DNA of 64,000 nt, taken from the NCBI GenBank assembly GCA_937944405.1, contig CALDYR010000102.1:1-64000 (forward strand), in the 5' to 3' direction. The DNA is from an uncultured Pirellulaceae bacterium. GTDB lineage: Bacteria > Planctomycetota > Planctomycetia > Pirellulales > Pirellulaceae. Numbering within the stretch: the stretch's first letter is position 1; every line of letters starts with the position of its first letter. Position numbers and translations under genes: made by a program. Below the pieces are notes generated by a model that saw nothing but the letters and a program-made list of their open reading frames with translations, ran no database searches and had not been told where the DNA came from. Positions 25,933 through 35,608 of this stretch are shown piece by piece.

Positions 25933-28212
25933 TTGAACCCTAAGCTATTGTCTGTCGCTTGTCTAATACTGCCGCTAATGTCGTTATCGGCTCATTCGAG
26001 CGCGGCCGATTCCCACGCCACCAGCATCTTGCTCGAAACCGAAAGCTTCGATCAATACGGCGGATGGAAATTAGACACACAATTCATTGACGAAATGGGT
26101 TCCCCCTATCTCCTGGCCCATGGCATCGGGCGGCCCGTTGGAGACGCGACCACTTCGGTTGACTTCCCCCAATCGGGCACCTACCACATTTGGGCTCGTA
26201 CCAAGGACTGGGTCGCTCGGTGGGACGCGGCCGGAGATCCTGGCAAATTCCAGATCGCCGTTGACGGCAAAACTCTGCCTACCGTTTTTGGCACACAGGG
26301 CAAACAATGGCTGTGGCAGTCTGGCGGTACTGTTGAAATCACACAACCTATCGGCGTCCCAATCAGCCTCAAAGACCTGACCGGTTTCGACGGGCGCTGC
26401 GACGCCATCTATTTTTCACTGGACGACAAATCACCGCCGGAAGACAAAACGCTCAGCGATTGGCGCGCCAAACAATTGGGCGTTTTGGCCGCACCGGAGG
26501 TCGTCGACGGATATGATTTGGTGGTCGTTGGCGGTGGATATTCGGGGATGGGTGCCGCGCTCAGCGCCGCACGGATGGGTTGTAAGGTTGCTTTGGTCCA
26601 GAATCGCCCGGTCCTCGGCGGCAACGGATCAAGCGAAGTGCGCGTCTGGGCGATGGGCAACATCCGCCGTGGCCCTTACCCCCGTGTTGGTGAAATCATC
26701 AACGAGTTCGCCGACAGTGCAAGCAAATCGCCGGGCACTTACGAGGAATTCGGTGACGATTTAAAACAACAAATCATCGACGCCGAATCCAATATCGATT
26801 TGTTTCTTAACCACCACGCCTTCGCCGCGACCGCCGAAGATGAGAAAGTTGTCAGCGTCACCGCATTCGACACTCGCACCAGCGCACGCAAAGAATTTCG
26901 AGCCCCTTTATTCGTCGATGGAACCGGACACGGAACGCTTGGGTTCTTGGTCGAAGCTCAATGGGAAATGACTCCCGGCGGTCGGATGGGGATGAGCAAT
27001 ATGTGGGCTTGGGATGAACAGGCTGCGACCGTTGAATTCCCCAACACCCAGGACTGGGCATTAGACCTGACGATGGAAGATTTTCCTTACCCTCGTGACC
27101 ATCACGGACAATGGTTTTGGGAAAGTGGATTTGACAAAGACCCTTTGTACGACGCCGAAGGAATTCGTGATTGGAATCTACGGGCAGTGTTCGGAGCCTT
27201 CAATGCGATGAAGAACGGAGACGGAGCCGACGATCATAAAACGGCATTTCTCACTTGGGTCGCCTACGTTGGCGGTACACGCGAGTCCCGTCGGTTGATC
27301 GGCGACGTTCATTTAACTCAGGAAGACATCGCCAAAAAACGAGTCTTCAAAGATGGCTGCGTCCCGACGACTTGGTCTATTGACTTGCACTACCCCAAAG
27401 AAGAATACGCCAAAAAATTCCCCGACAACCCCTTCATTTCCAAAGCCGTGCATGATCGCGCGATCGACCGCAACATCGGTTACCCGGTGCCCTATCGATG
27501 CTTCTATTCAAAGAACATCAAAAATCTTTTCATCGTCGGACGCTGTGCCAGCGTCACCCACGAGGCGTTGGGGACAGTCCGGGTGATGAAAACATGCGGC
27601 ATGATGGGCGAAGTCGTAGGCAAAGCGGCGTCTATTTGTCGTTTGCGAGACTGTTCGCCGCGCGAAGTCTACGAACGTTACTGGGAAGAGATGGATAAAT
27701 TGTTGAAACTACCGGGGCAAGCCAAACGCCCCACCGTGCGAGACGCCATCGTCATGCCAGAACAAGCCGGCGACATTCCCCCTAGCGCCCAAAGATTAAA
27801 AATTGCCGGCGGCATCGCCATGGACGATTCGATGGCCCAAAACCAAGGTGTCTGGAAAAACGGGCAGAAGATCAAAGGATTTCATGGTAAAGGATACCAA
27901 TACGCTTTGGCTAAAACAGACGCGTCTATGCGATTCCTGCTTCGCAATAAGAAATCTGGCAAGCACGACGTGCGAATTAGCTGGCGTCCCCACGAAAATC
28001 GCGCCTCCAATGCCAAAGTGATCGTTAAGTTCAGCGATAAACAAAAAGACTTCTCTGTCGACATGCGGCAAGCCCCCAATTTAAAGTCATCATTTCAGTC
28101 GATCGGCGAAGTCACGCTCGAAGGACGAAGCCGAGTCGAAATCATCTTCGACGCTAAAGAAGCCGACGGGGTGGTCTGTGTTGATGCCGTTCAACTGGCA
28201 CCAGTGAAGTGA
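25933..28212 (+). CDS. Exported FAD-dependent oxidoreductase, 759 aa
   Basis: A Sec-type signal peptide (about 1-25, cut after HSSA) is followed by a beta-rich domain of about 150 residues. The FAD domain begins near 190 with DLVVVGGGYSGMGAALSAAR (the dinucleotide-binding loop) and RPVLGGNGSSEVRVW. This pattern fits FAD-dependent oxidoreductases that act outside the cytoplasm. The last 130 residues form another beta-rich domain (about 625-759), of the kind seen as a carbohydrate-binding or golvesin-like module. The start is TTG. It lies 1 bp from the next redox gene, so the two form an operon. Substrate is unknown; a sugar or polysaccharide acid is a guess. Confidence 0.82.
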   Translation: MNPKLLSVACLILPLMSLSAHSSAADSHATSILLETESFDQYGGWKLDTQFIDEMGSPYLLAHGIGRPVGDATTSVDFPQSGTYHIWARTKDWVARWDAAGDPGKFQIAVDGKTLPTVFGTQGKQWLWQSGGTVEITQPIGVPISLKDLTGFDGRCDAIYFSLDDKSPPEDKTLSDWRAKQLGVLAAPEVVDGYDLVVVGGGYSGMGAALSAARMGCKVALVQNRPVLGGNGSSEVRVWAMGNIRRGPYPRVGEIINEFADSASKSPGTYEEFGDDLKQQIIDAESNIDLFLNHHAFAATAEDEKVVSVTAFDTRTSARKEFRAPLFVDGTGHGTLGFLVEAQWEMTPGGRMGMSNMWAWDEQAATVEFPNTQDWALDLTMEDFPYPRDHHGQWFWESGFDKDPLYDAEGIRDWNLRAVFGAFNAMKNGDGADDHKTAFLTWVAYVGGTRESRRLIGDVHLTQEDIAKKRVFKDGCVPTTWSIDLHYPKEEYAKKFPDNPFISKAVHDRAIDRNIGYPVPYRCFYSKNIKNLFIVGRCASVTHEALGTVRVMKTCGMMGEVVGKAASICRLRDCSPREVYERYWEEMDKLLKLPGQAKRPTVRDAIVMPEQAGDIPPSAQRLKIAGGIAMDDSMAQNQGVWKNGQKIKGFHGKGYQYALAKTDASMRFLLRNKKSGKHDVRISWRPHENRASNAKVIVKFSDKQKDFSVDMRQAPNLKSSFQSIGEVTLEGRSRVEIIFDAKEADGVVCVDAVQLAPVK

Positions 28213-28213
28213 T

Positions 28214-30004
28214 TTGCCCGTGCCATCTGCGCTTTCTCAACTGCCCGTAATACCGCTCCCATCGCCGCAGAATTCTTCTGCGATCGGCCGGTGGGTCCAC
28301 CGATTGCGGATGTTGGTGCTGGTGGGAATCGTAATTGTTATTCGTTGTGCCAATCAAAGCGTCTCCGATGTGGACTACGATCTTTCGGCTGATCCTACTG
28401 CGATTTCGTTCGTCGAATCAGCCTTCACCGGCCAAACACCCGCGACACTTGAACCCGCGGGCAGCGCTGGCGAATGGAACGTAGTCACCAACGGTGAAAA
28501 ACACGGCTTGGTTATCCGGACATCGCCTACTTCCGATGACATCACCGGTTTTTCTGGGCCGACGGACTGTTTGATCGCCCTCGACATCGCCCACCAGATT
28601 TTGTCGATCGGCATCCTCAGCAGCCGTGACACAACCGAACACGTCGACCTAATCGAAAAAACACCGCAGTTCTTCGAATCATTCAAAGGGTTTGGAGATC
28701 AATCGCAAAAATCATGGGCCGATATCGACGCGGTTTCCGGAGCGACACTGACCAGTTACGCAATGATCGCGTCGGTCGCCAAACGGATCAGTGGCCGAAA
28801 ACCGGCGTTGAAATTCAACGCACAACCTAGCCTGGAAAAGATTCAAATGCTTTTCTCCGCTGCGCGCCTTGTGACTCCCACAGACCGACCTTTTATGTTT
28901 GAAGTCCAAGACGGCCAAGGCAATACGATCGGCCAAGCCCTATCGACTTCTCCGGTGGCCGACGATTTGATTGGCTATCAGGGGCCCACCGCTACACTGA
29001 TCGGTCTGCGAGAAGAAGCCGGAGAACTCACCTGCATCGGTCTGGTGGTAGACCAAACCTACGACAATCAACCTTACGCATTTTATTTAGATGACGATTA
29101 TTCGTTTCAAAAAAAATACAAAGGCAAAACGTTATCGGAGCTGGCAAGGATGCACCCACAAGAAATGGGTATCGAAGGGATTTCTGGTGCAACAATGACC
29201 AGTATCAAAGTTGCCGAAGCAATTCCATTGGCAACAACGGCGGTCTTAAAAACCGTCACCCCCGCCACGCAAGGTACTGCACTTGGATTGCAACCGATGA
29301 CCCGCGATCGGTGGTCCTACGTGGCAGACGCAGTGACGATTGTATTGACCATAGTCGGAGTCGCCTTTTCTCTCACAAAACTCTCCAGTAATCGCTGGTT
29401 GCGAATGGGTTATCAAGTGGCTGTCGTTGTGTTGTTGGGATTTTACAGCGGCCACATGTTGTCCCAAGCGTCCTTGGCGGGGTGGGCTGCACACACCGTT
29501 CCGTGGACCTTGGCACCGGGTTTAGTTTTGCTCAGCTTTGCCGCGGTGGCGGTGCCGATGTTCTCAAAACACCAGCCATACTGCCAACACATCTGTCCCT
29601 TTGGCGCGATGCAACAATGGGCTCGGTCACCGATCGTCAAACGGATCATCCCGTGGACCGTGAAGCTTCCGCGCCGCGCAGTATTTGGGCTGCGTTGTGT
29701 GCCGATCATATTATTGACCGTCGTCGTGGTAACTGCGGTCTCAGGATCAAATTTCAGTTTGGCTGCGATCGAACCGTTCGACGGTTTCGATTTATCGGTC
29801 GCTGGTTGGGCGACGATCGGGGTGTTTGCCGTGGGGCTGCTGTTTTCTTTCGTTTCACCGATGGCCTACTGTCGCTTCGGTTGCCCGACAGGTGCGATGC
29901 TTAATTTCATCCGCTTCCGAGCCGATAGCCACCGATTAGGTTTGAGGGATTGCATCGCGGTGGCACTTTTGTGCGGTGCGCTGTTGCTGCTTTACTGTCG
30001 GTGA
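28214..30004 (+). CDS. NosR-like membrane protein with two FMN-binding domains and Fe-S motifs
   Basis: This 596-residue protein has an N-terminal membrane anchor (about 36-55). Two extracytoplasmic FMN_bind-like domains follow. Each carries the flavinylation-type motif: DAVSGATLTS (about 175) and GISGATMTS (about 320), where ApbE enzymes attach FMN to the Thr. The C-terminal third has several helices and two cytoplasmic CxxxCP motifs (YCQHICPFGA and CRFGCPTGA), as in NosR and related polyferredoxins. It could move electrons between a cytoplasmic or quinone pool and the exported FAD partner. The start is TTG at the stop of that gene. No apbE is in the window. Confidence 0.85.
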   Translation: MPVPSALSQLPVIPLPSPQNSSAIGRWVHRLRMLVLVGIVIVIRCANQSVSDVDYDLSADPTAISFVESAFTGQTPATLEPAGSAGEWNVVTNGEKHGLVIRTSPTSDDITGFSGPTDCLIALDIAHQILSIGILSSRDTTEHVDLIEKTPQFFESFKGFGDQSQKSWADIDAVSGATLTSYAMIASVAKRISGRKPALKFNAQPSLEKIQMLFSAARLVTPTDRPFMFEVQDGQGNTIGQALSTSPVADDLIGYQGPTATLIGLREEAGELTCIGLVVDQTYDNQPYAFYLDDDYSFQKKYKGKTLSELARMHPQEMGIEGISGATMTSIKVAEAIPLATTAVLKTVTPATQGTALGLQPMTRDRWSYVADAVTIVLTIVGVAFSLTKLSSNRWLRMGYQVAVVVLLGFYSGHMLSQASLAGWAAHTVPWTLAPGLVLLSFAAVAVPMFSKHQPYCQHICPFGAMQQWARSPIVKRIIPWTVKLPRRAVFGLRCVPIILLTVVVVTAVSGSNFSLAAIEPFDGFDLSVAGWATIGVFAVGLLFSFVSPMAYCRFGCPTGAMLNFIRFRADSHRLGLRDCIAVALLCGALLLLYCR

Positions 30005-30040
30005 CCCGATCAGGTGCGGGCAATGAATCGCGTGACGACT

Positions 30041-30075
30041 GGCGATCGGCGATTGGCGATCGGCGATTGGCGATT
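30041..30075. repeat. 7-bp/14-bp tandem repeat downstream of the redox operon
   Basis: The 14-mer GGCGATCGGCGATT occurs twice, then a half copy. The basic unit is GGCGAT(C/T). It lies between the convergent redox operon and selO. Confidence 0.9.
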
Positions 30076-30132
30076 CAACCAAGTGACACTTGATCGATCG
30101 GCCCGAAGTATTGTGATGATCCATGGTCGACA

Positions 30133-31797
30133 TTAGGAACTGCAAGACAACGTCGAACAACCGGGACGATTGCGAGCCCATTGGGGACGTTTTTCAGCGA
30201 AGGACTCCCGGGAAGGCTGTTCGGCGTAGGGATTTCTCAGTACCTCTAAAAGATCGGCCACTGCTGAAAATTCACCGGTTTCAGCTTTATCGATCGCAAG
30301 TTGAGCCAGATAGTTCCGCAGCACGTATTTAGGGTTCACTTCGTTCATTCTACGTTTGCGTTGGTCCTCATCAGACGCGTCACGGGAAATCCGTTTTTGA
30401 TAGTCGCGCACCCAATCGGCGATTTGTGTTTTGACTTCCGGTGTCAACTGTTCTGGGAGGTAGTACGCATCGATCAGCACCGCGATGCAATCGTCAGCGC
30501 TCGGTGGGGTGGTCTGCAGAGCCGGTACGTTGGCAAGCTTTCGATAAAAGATTGTCATGTCCGTTTCGGCCAATTGTAAAACTTCGGCCAAACGATCGGT
30601 CAGCGTTTCGTCGGTCGATTCGTCAAAACTTTGCAGTCCCAGTTTTGCCGCCATCATGGTTTGCCAACTGCTTTTATAAGTTTCCGCCGCGATCTCTAAC
30701 CCCTCTTGAAGCGGTTTCGCATCGCCGACCACGGGATAAATCGCGTTAGCCAATTGCAACAGATTCCACTGAGCGATCCCCGGTTGATTTCCAAAACAGT
30801 ACCGGCGTCCCTGAGCGTCGGTGGTATTGGGCGTCCACATGGGATCGAAATCCTCCAACCAACCATACGGACCGTAATCAATCGTCAGCCCCAATATCGA
30901 CATGTTGTCAGTATTCATCACGCCATGGACAAATCCAACACGCATCCAATGCACCATTAGATCTGAAGTCGTGCGACAGACTTCGTGAAACATCAGCGTG
31001 TACTTCTCCGTTTTACTTTTACTAAGTGCATCGATTTTGGGAAAATCAGTTGCAATCGTATAGTCCAACAACTGAATCAGCGTTTTGTTGTCCCCACGTG
31101 ACGCAAAAATTTGGAAATTTCCAAACCGCGTAAACGAAGGCGCGACTCGGCAGACAATCGCCCCCGCTTCATAGGCCGCATTGCCGTTGTAGAACATGTC
31201 ACGCATGACTTTTTCGCCGGTGGTGACTAAACTGAGCGCTCGGGTCGTCGGCACGCCAAGATGGAACATGGCTTCACTGCAGAGGAATTCACGCACAGAA
31301 GATCTCAGGACCGCCAGGCCGTCACCGCTGCGAGAGTAGGGCGTCGCACCGGCGCCTTTTAATTGCAACGCCAAACGCTCCCCCCGGTCATTGACCGTTT
31401 CCCCCAAATTGATGGCCCGTCCGTCGCCCAATTGCCCCGCCCAATTGCCAAATTGGTGTCCGCCATAGCACATCGCATAAGGGTCCATGCCCTTAAGTAT
31501 TTCATTGCCTGCAAAAATTTTCGTAAACCTTCTCACGAACTCCGGTGAAGAAAAATCCGCTAAATCCATCCCCATAGATTCCGCCACCTCGCGTGAGTAG
31601 GCCACCAATTTTGGCGCTGCAACAGGGGTGGGGGGCACACGCGAAAAACAGGCCCCGGTAACTTGCCGACGTTCATTACTTATTTCGGGATCCGCCGGTA
31701 GTTGGCGTGTGAAACGGTTGTCAAATTTCAACCCCTCAAAACCGCCGACGGAACGGCGCGGGGAGGAACCAACGGAAGAGCGATCGGACGAAGTCAT
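30133..31797 (-). CDS. selO: Protein adenylyltransferase SelO
   Basis: SelO transfers AMP from ATP to Ser/Thr/Tyr on proteins and has a kinase-like fold. The clear family block is CYGGHQFGNWAGQLGDGRAINLGE near residue 107, with LQLKGAGATPYSRSGDG and the NTDNMSILGLTIDYGPYGW block further on. The C-terminus ends in PGCSTLSCSS; the last Cys matches the position of selenocysteine in eukaryotic SelO. The 554 aa are longer than E. coli YdiU (478), mainly from an N-terminal extension. ATG start. No selenocysteine signal is needed. Confidence 0.95.
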   Translation of the reverse strand: MTSSDRSSVGSSPRRSVGGFEGLKFDNRFTRQLPADPEISNERRQVTGACFSRVPPTPVAAPKLVAYSREVAESMGMDLADFSSPEFVRRFTKIFAGNEILKGMDPYAMCYGGHQFGNWAGQLGDGRAINLGETVNDRGERLALQLKGAGATPYSRSGDGLAVLRSSVREFLCSEAMFHLGVPTTRALSLVTTGEKVMRDMFYNGNAAYEAGAIVCRVAPSFTRFGNFQIFASRGDNKTLIQLLDYTIATDFPKIDALSKSKTEKYTLMFHEVCRTTSDLMVHWMRVGFVHGVMNTDNMSILGLTIDYGPYGWLEDFDPMWTPNTTDAQGRRYCFGNQPGIAQWNLLQLANAIYPVVGDAKPLQEGLEIAAETYKSSWQTMMAAKLGLQSFDESTDETLTDRLAEVLQLAETDMTIFYRKLANVPALQTTPPSADDCIAVLIDAYYLPEQLTPEVKTQIADWVRDYQKRISRDASDEDQRKRRMNEVNPKYVLRNYLAQLAIDKAETGEFSAVADLLEVLRNPYAEQPSRESFAEKRPQWARNRPGCSTLSCSS

Positions 31798-31937
31798 AGA
31801 TATGCTAAAATTTCTGTAGAAGCCTTTATGAAAGGCGGTTTGTTATCGGCGGTGGCGAGTTGTTAGCGGCGAACCAGTTGTTATCATATCGCAGTGTCCG
31901 CCTTCCCACTGAAAAAGCCGATCAACATCGGTTACCC

Positions 31938-32912
31938 ATGATGGAAACTGATCTCGATTTAACCCGACCGCCATTCCCGCGCGTCGATTCGATCGATATC
32001 GTAATTTGTACTTGGAATCGCGCCACACAGCTATCACAAACCTTCGATTCGCTGACCAGACTAATTGTGCCTTACGATCGTCAACTGCGAATTATCGTCG
32101 TTAACAACAACAGCACCGATGAAACCTCAGAAGTAATCGATCGGTTCGCGGCACACAAGTTCTTTGTTCGCCATCGATTTGTTTCGTTGTTCGAACCACA
32201 ACAGGGACACACTTACAGCCGAAACCGCGCCATCGATCACCTCCAAAGCGATCTCGTGATGTGGACTGATGACGATGTCGTGGTCGATCCGTTTTGGGTC
32301 CAAAAAATGATCAATTGCGCCGACGACCATTCCGAAGTCGCGTTTTTTGGAGGCCCCATCTGTGCAAAGCTCCAACCAACGTGCCCCGATTGGGTCGAAG
32401 AAAATTGGGAGACCTTGAAAGGCTGTTTCGCCGATCGACAACTGGGCGATCAGCCGTTGGAATTGTCCAACCGTTGCCTCCCATACGGTGCCAATTTTGC
32501 GGTGCGCACGACGGTGCAACGCGCGTTTCGATTTGACGTAAACCTTGGCCGGCGCAAAGAAAGTGTTCTTGGCGAAGACGAACTTGACGTGATGCGTCAA
32601 ATGTTAGCGGCGGATTTAAAAGGGGTTTGGACCCCCGAAGCGCGCGTCGTTCATGTGATTGATTCCCAAAGAGTCAACGAAGAATACATTCGGCAGTACT
32701 TCTTGGGCCAGGGCCGCGCGATGATCCGCAAAGGCACCGACTGGGGGGCCAGCCAACGGAAACTGTGGTGGTCAGCCATTGGCGATTACCTAGCGTACCG
32801 ATTCAAACGAAAATTCGCACCCGCCCCCGAATGGTTAGGGCATCTCATTCGCAGCGGACTGGCCGAAGGACAGTACGCCGAACTCACCGACACCTCCACG
32901 CCAAACGAATAA
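31938..32912 (+). CDS. Family 2 glycosyltransferase
   Basis: The ATG at 31938 (MMETDLDLTRP) is preferred over a TTG 78 bp upstream. The GT-A fold opening is DIVICTWNRATQLSQTFDSL, followed by VVNNNSTD and the metal site MWTDDDVVVDPFW. A late block, EDELDVMRQM, is a good catalytic-base region. It lacks signal peptide and clear membrane helices, so it is cytoplasmic or membrane-associated. It is divergent from selO. The sugar donor and acceptor cannot be read; the 2OG oxygenase beside it is on the opposite strand. Confidence 0.85.
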   Translation: MMETDLDLTRPPFPRVDSIDIVICTWNRATQLSQTFDSLTRLIVPYDRQLRIIVVNNNSTDETSEVIDRFAAHKFFVRHRFVSLFEPQQGHTYSRNRAIDHLQSDLVMWTDDDVVVDPFWVQKMINCADDHSEVAFFGGPICAKLQPTCPDWVEENWETLKGCFADRQLGDQPLELSNRCLPYGANFAVRTTVQRAFRFDVNLGRRKESVLGEDELDVMRQMLAADLKGVWTPEARVVHVIDSQRVNEEYIRQYFLGQGRAMIRKGTDWGASQRKLWWSAIGDYLAYRFKRKFAPAPEWLGHLIRSGLAEGQYAELTDTSTPNE

Positions 32913-32946
32913 GCTCTCACCAATGAACAACGACCAGTAAGCAAAA

Positions 32947-33062
32947 GGTTCTTCCCGGAACGTTGTAGCACCGAGCGCGCCCCCAAACTTACCGTTTCGA
33001 GTGAATGAGCGGGGTGGATTGGCGTTAATCCCACTACGGTTTCCAAACTTGCCACTGAAATC
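32947..33062 (-). repeat. Dispersed repeat, copy C (minus strand)
   Basis: The minus strand reads GTGGCAAGTTTGG, then GTAGTGGGATT, then GGTAAGTTTGGGGGCGCGC and ends with ACAACGTTCCGGGAAGAACC. This follows the order of blocks in copies A, D and E, although the middle is diverged. It lies in the spacer between the glycosyltransferase and the 2OG oxygenase. Confidence 0.6.
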
Positions 33063-33155
33063 CCAGATGAATAAAATTGGAGATGAACAGGCAATTATCG
33101 ACGGCAGGCCTGAGTGGCGTTGGGGCTGATGTAGATTGGTCAACCGGCCGCGCGT

Positions 33156-33851
33156 TTAAAACCGTTTCCAACGTTCCACCGGAGGCATCAGCGTTTCATG
33201 ACCGCCGCTATCTCTAAGGGTCAGCACCACGTCGGCAGAAATAGAGACACGCGGCATCGTCGTCATGTTGGGCGCGGTGCTGTGCAGCGTCTTGGACGGG
33301 AAGATAATGATTTCATCCTGTTCGGGTTCCAAATAACATCGGTTTATTCCGCGCAGGGCCCCTGCCGGAGACAAAATCCCATCCTCGGATTTTTGCAACG
33401 TAAACAGGCCTTCGGCTAATTCATTAGGATGTTCGGCGATACTGAAATAGATCCCTCCGCCGTCGCCGGGTTTTTGCAAATAGTAGGCAAACGAAATATG
33501 CGATTGCACGTGGGCGTGTTCGAAAATGCGTTGCCCTTGCCGGCTGACTGTGGCCCACGATCTTTGAAAGTAGAAATTCAACCGTTCGGGCCGTATGCCC
33601 AACCCTGCGACATAGCATTTGACTGACGCCGCGATCTTCTCAAACAGCGGACCAAACTCGGGCACCTCAAACAGAAACTCATGCCCCGACGCGTCGCCCA
33701 GCCATGCGGTTTCTTCATCGACCGGCGTCGGCTTTCGTTGTTCATCGGTTAGGATAATTTCAGTCAAACGGCGACGTAATGATTCTTCCAACCCAACACC
33801 CGCACGATAAACGCTCAACGGGAACAAATCAGTGAATTTCCCACCAGTCAT
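33156..33851 (-). CDS. Putative 2OG-Fe(II) oxygenase, 231 aa
   Basis: The protein resembles the putative 2OG-Fe(II) oxygenase family (PF13759 type). The likely iron site is in FEHAHVQSHISFAYYLQKPG, with the distal His in FPSKTLHSTAPN and a later Arg (PRVSISADV) for 2-oxoglutarate. It would hydroxylate an unknown substrate. Its ATG overlaps the stop of the acyl-CoA dehydrogenase by 4 bp, so the two are co-translated. That suggests a shared pathway, perhaps on an acyl chain, but this is inference. The N-terminal LFPLSVYRA opening fits the family. Confidence 0.78.
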   Translation of the reverse strand: MTGGKFTDLFPLSVYRAGVGLEESLRRRLTEIILTDEQRKPTPVDEETAWLGDASGHEFLFEVPEFGPLFEKIAASVKCYVAGLGIRPERLNFYFQRSWATVSRQGQRIFEHAHVQSHISFAYYLQKPGDGGGIYFSIAEHPNELAEGLFTLQKSEDGILSPAGALRGINRCYLEPEQDEIIIFPSKTLHSTAPNMTTMPRVSISADVVLTLRDSGGHETLMPPVERWKRF

Positions 33852-35608
33852 TGGGCTTTTGGTTTCTCAGATGTTGTCGCCGGGAGAGGACCATTTGCAT
33901 TCTCAAACCGCCGGGTCAGCCAGTGGTCGGCGACGGCCGCTTTTTCACCGTCCAAATTGATGTTTAACTGTTCTAACAAATCAAGGTCGCGGGTTTTGGA
34001 TTGCTGTAAGAATAAAGAACCGGCATCAAAATCGATTTGTTTTTCAGGTTCGGGAATCGTTCCATTGACCATCAACGCTGAAAGTTTGGCGAACGTGCAA
34101 CTGGACACCAATAGGTTCGTGGCCAGTTCCGCCACACGACCTTTTTGCAAACCGTCCTCCTCCACTGCACTGTCCAACGATCGACAACACCGACCAAATT
34201 TTCCAATATGATTGGCTAACCAGCGCGCGTGAAAACGGAGGTGTTCGTGTTTCACATCAATGGTCGGGAATGTCGGCAACATCCTGCCGGCCGTATTCCA
34301 CCATTGGTGTTTGGGGCTGGGGGAAGCCGGCGCGGCGTCTTCAATCCCGTTGAGTTGGCCGGCGATCTGCTGTTTAAGCAAATCGTTGCTGCCTTCGGAA
34401 ATCAAACTGTGGCGGACATCCCGCATTACACGTTCTAAGGGATTGGTTTTGAAGACGCTGTTACCTCCCAAAACGTCCATCGCATCGTTAACCGCGCTCC
34501 ACAACGATTGGCTGGAAAAAAGTTTCAACATTTGTGACTCGCGTGTAACCGACGCCCGGTCACAGTCATACTGCGAAGCAACGTGATAAACCGTCGCCTC
34601 CAAAGCGTAAAGATTAGCCGCGACTTCAGCGATCTTCTGTTTGACTTGCCCAAAACTGCCAATCGTTTTCCCAAACTGAGTACGAGTTTGCGCTTGGATG
34701 ACCATCGCCTGTAACAGACTTTTCAAAACGCCTACTGCCGTGGCGGCAGACGCGATCCGATCTAATACGGTGACCTTTTCTACCATCGCAACGGCAGCCC
34801 CCGCGCTTCCCAGCAAATCAGCGCCCGCCACGACGACATTCTCAAAAGCGATCGTTGCGACGGAAACGCCTTTTAAGCCAAGCTTGTTTTGGGTACAGTT
34901 ATCAATCGAAACACCTTCGGCGTTGCCGGGCACTAAAAAAGCGCTGACGTTTCCCCAAGGAAGATAGTCATCCGGCGTACGCGCCAACACGATCAACAGA
35001 TCAGCTTCGCTGCCGTTAGCGATCCAGCGCTTTTTACCGGTTATCTTATATCCCTTGCCATCGCTTTGAGGTTCAGCGGCGGTGTGTACGTTGCCGAAAT
35101 CGCTCCCGGCGAGCTCCTCGGTGATCGCCAACGCTCCGGTTTGGTCACCTGAAGCGATCCCCGGAATCCATTTTCTCTGTTGCTCGGTTGAACCGTAAGT
35201 CCGCAGCAGATTCAAAACGACGCAGCTCTGCAGTCTCACCATCGCAGCGGTCGATCCGCAATGCCCACCGAGGACTTCCAGCACGCGACAAAAGTTAAAG
35301 GTCGACATCTCGTTGCCGCCTAACTCCTTTTCCACTGTCATGCCGGTCACGCCAAGGTTGCCCATGCCTTTGATAATGCCCGCCGGCAGCCGCATGTGCT
35401 GATCAATACGATCAGGGAAAACAAACTCCTGACAATAGTTTTTCGTTTTGGCGACCATCGAATCGCCAGAGGCCGCCGCGTTTTCAAGCTGCTCAAAGTA
35501 GGGCATTAACTCGTCGCCGGCGAACTGCCCTAAAAACAAGCGATCAGCAAAACTGGGCAAACCGGCAACGGTAGGTCGTCCGGGGGGCCGGGAAGGAGTT
35601 TCAGCCAT
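33848..35608 (-). CDS. Acyl-CoA dehydrogenase, long type, 586 aa
   Basis: The protein oxidises an acyl-CoA at C2-C3 with FAD, in the cytoplasm. Family blocks are the FAD/substrate region ALAITEELAGSDFGNVHT (about 168), KRWIANGSEADLLIV, and a C-terminal domain with RTQFGKTIGSFGQVKQK and MRDVRHSLISEGSNDLL (about 400; the Glu in SEGSN sits at the usual catalytic-base position). A C-terminal extension of about 170 residues makes it longer than a typical 380-residue enzyme, as in VLCAD/ACAD9-like proteins. It overlaps the 2OG oxygenase (ATGA). The substrate is unknown. Confidence 0.88.
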   Translation of the reverse strand: MAETPSRPPGRPTVAGLPSFADRLFLGQFAGDELMPYFEQLENAAASGDSMVAKTKNYCQEFVFPDRIDQHMRLPAGIIKGMGNLGVTGMTVEKELGGNEMSTFNFCRVLEVLGGHCGSTAAMVRLQSCVVLNLLRTYGSTEQQRKWIPGIASGDQTGALAITEELAGSDFGNVHTAAEPQSDGKGYKITGKKRWIANGSEADLLIVLARTPDDYLPWGNVSAFLVPGNAEGVSIDNCTQNKLGLKGVSVATIAFENVVVAGADLLGSAGAAVAMVEKVTVLDRIASAATAVGVLKSLLQAMVIQAQTRTQFGKTIGSFGQVKQKIAEVAANLYALEATVYHVASQYDCDRASVTRESQMLKLFSSQSLWSAVNDAMDVLGGNSVFKTNPLERVMRDVRHSLISEGSNDLLKQQIAGQLNGIEDAAPASPSPKHQWWNTAGRMLPTFPTIDVKHEHLRFHARWLANHIGKFGRCCRSLDSAVEEDGLQKGRVAELATNLLVSSCTFAKLSALMVNGTIPEPEKQIDFDAGSLFLQQSKTRDLDLLEQLNINLDGEKAAVADHWLTRRFENANGPLPATTSEKPKAQ

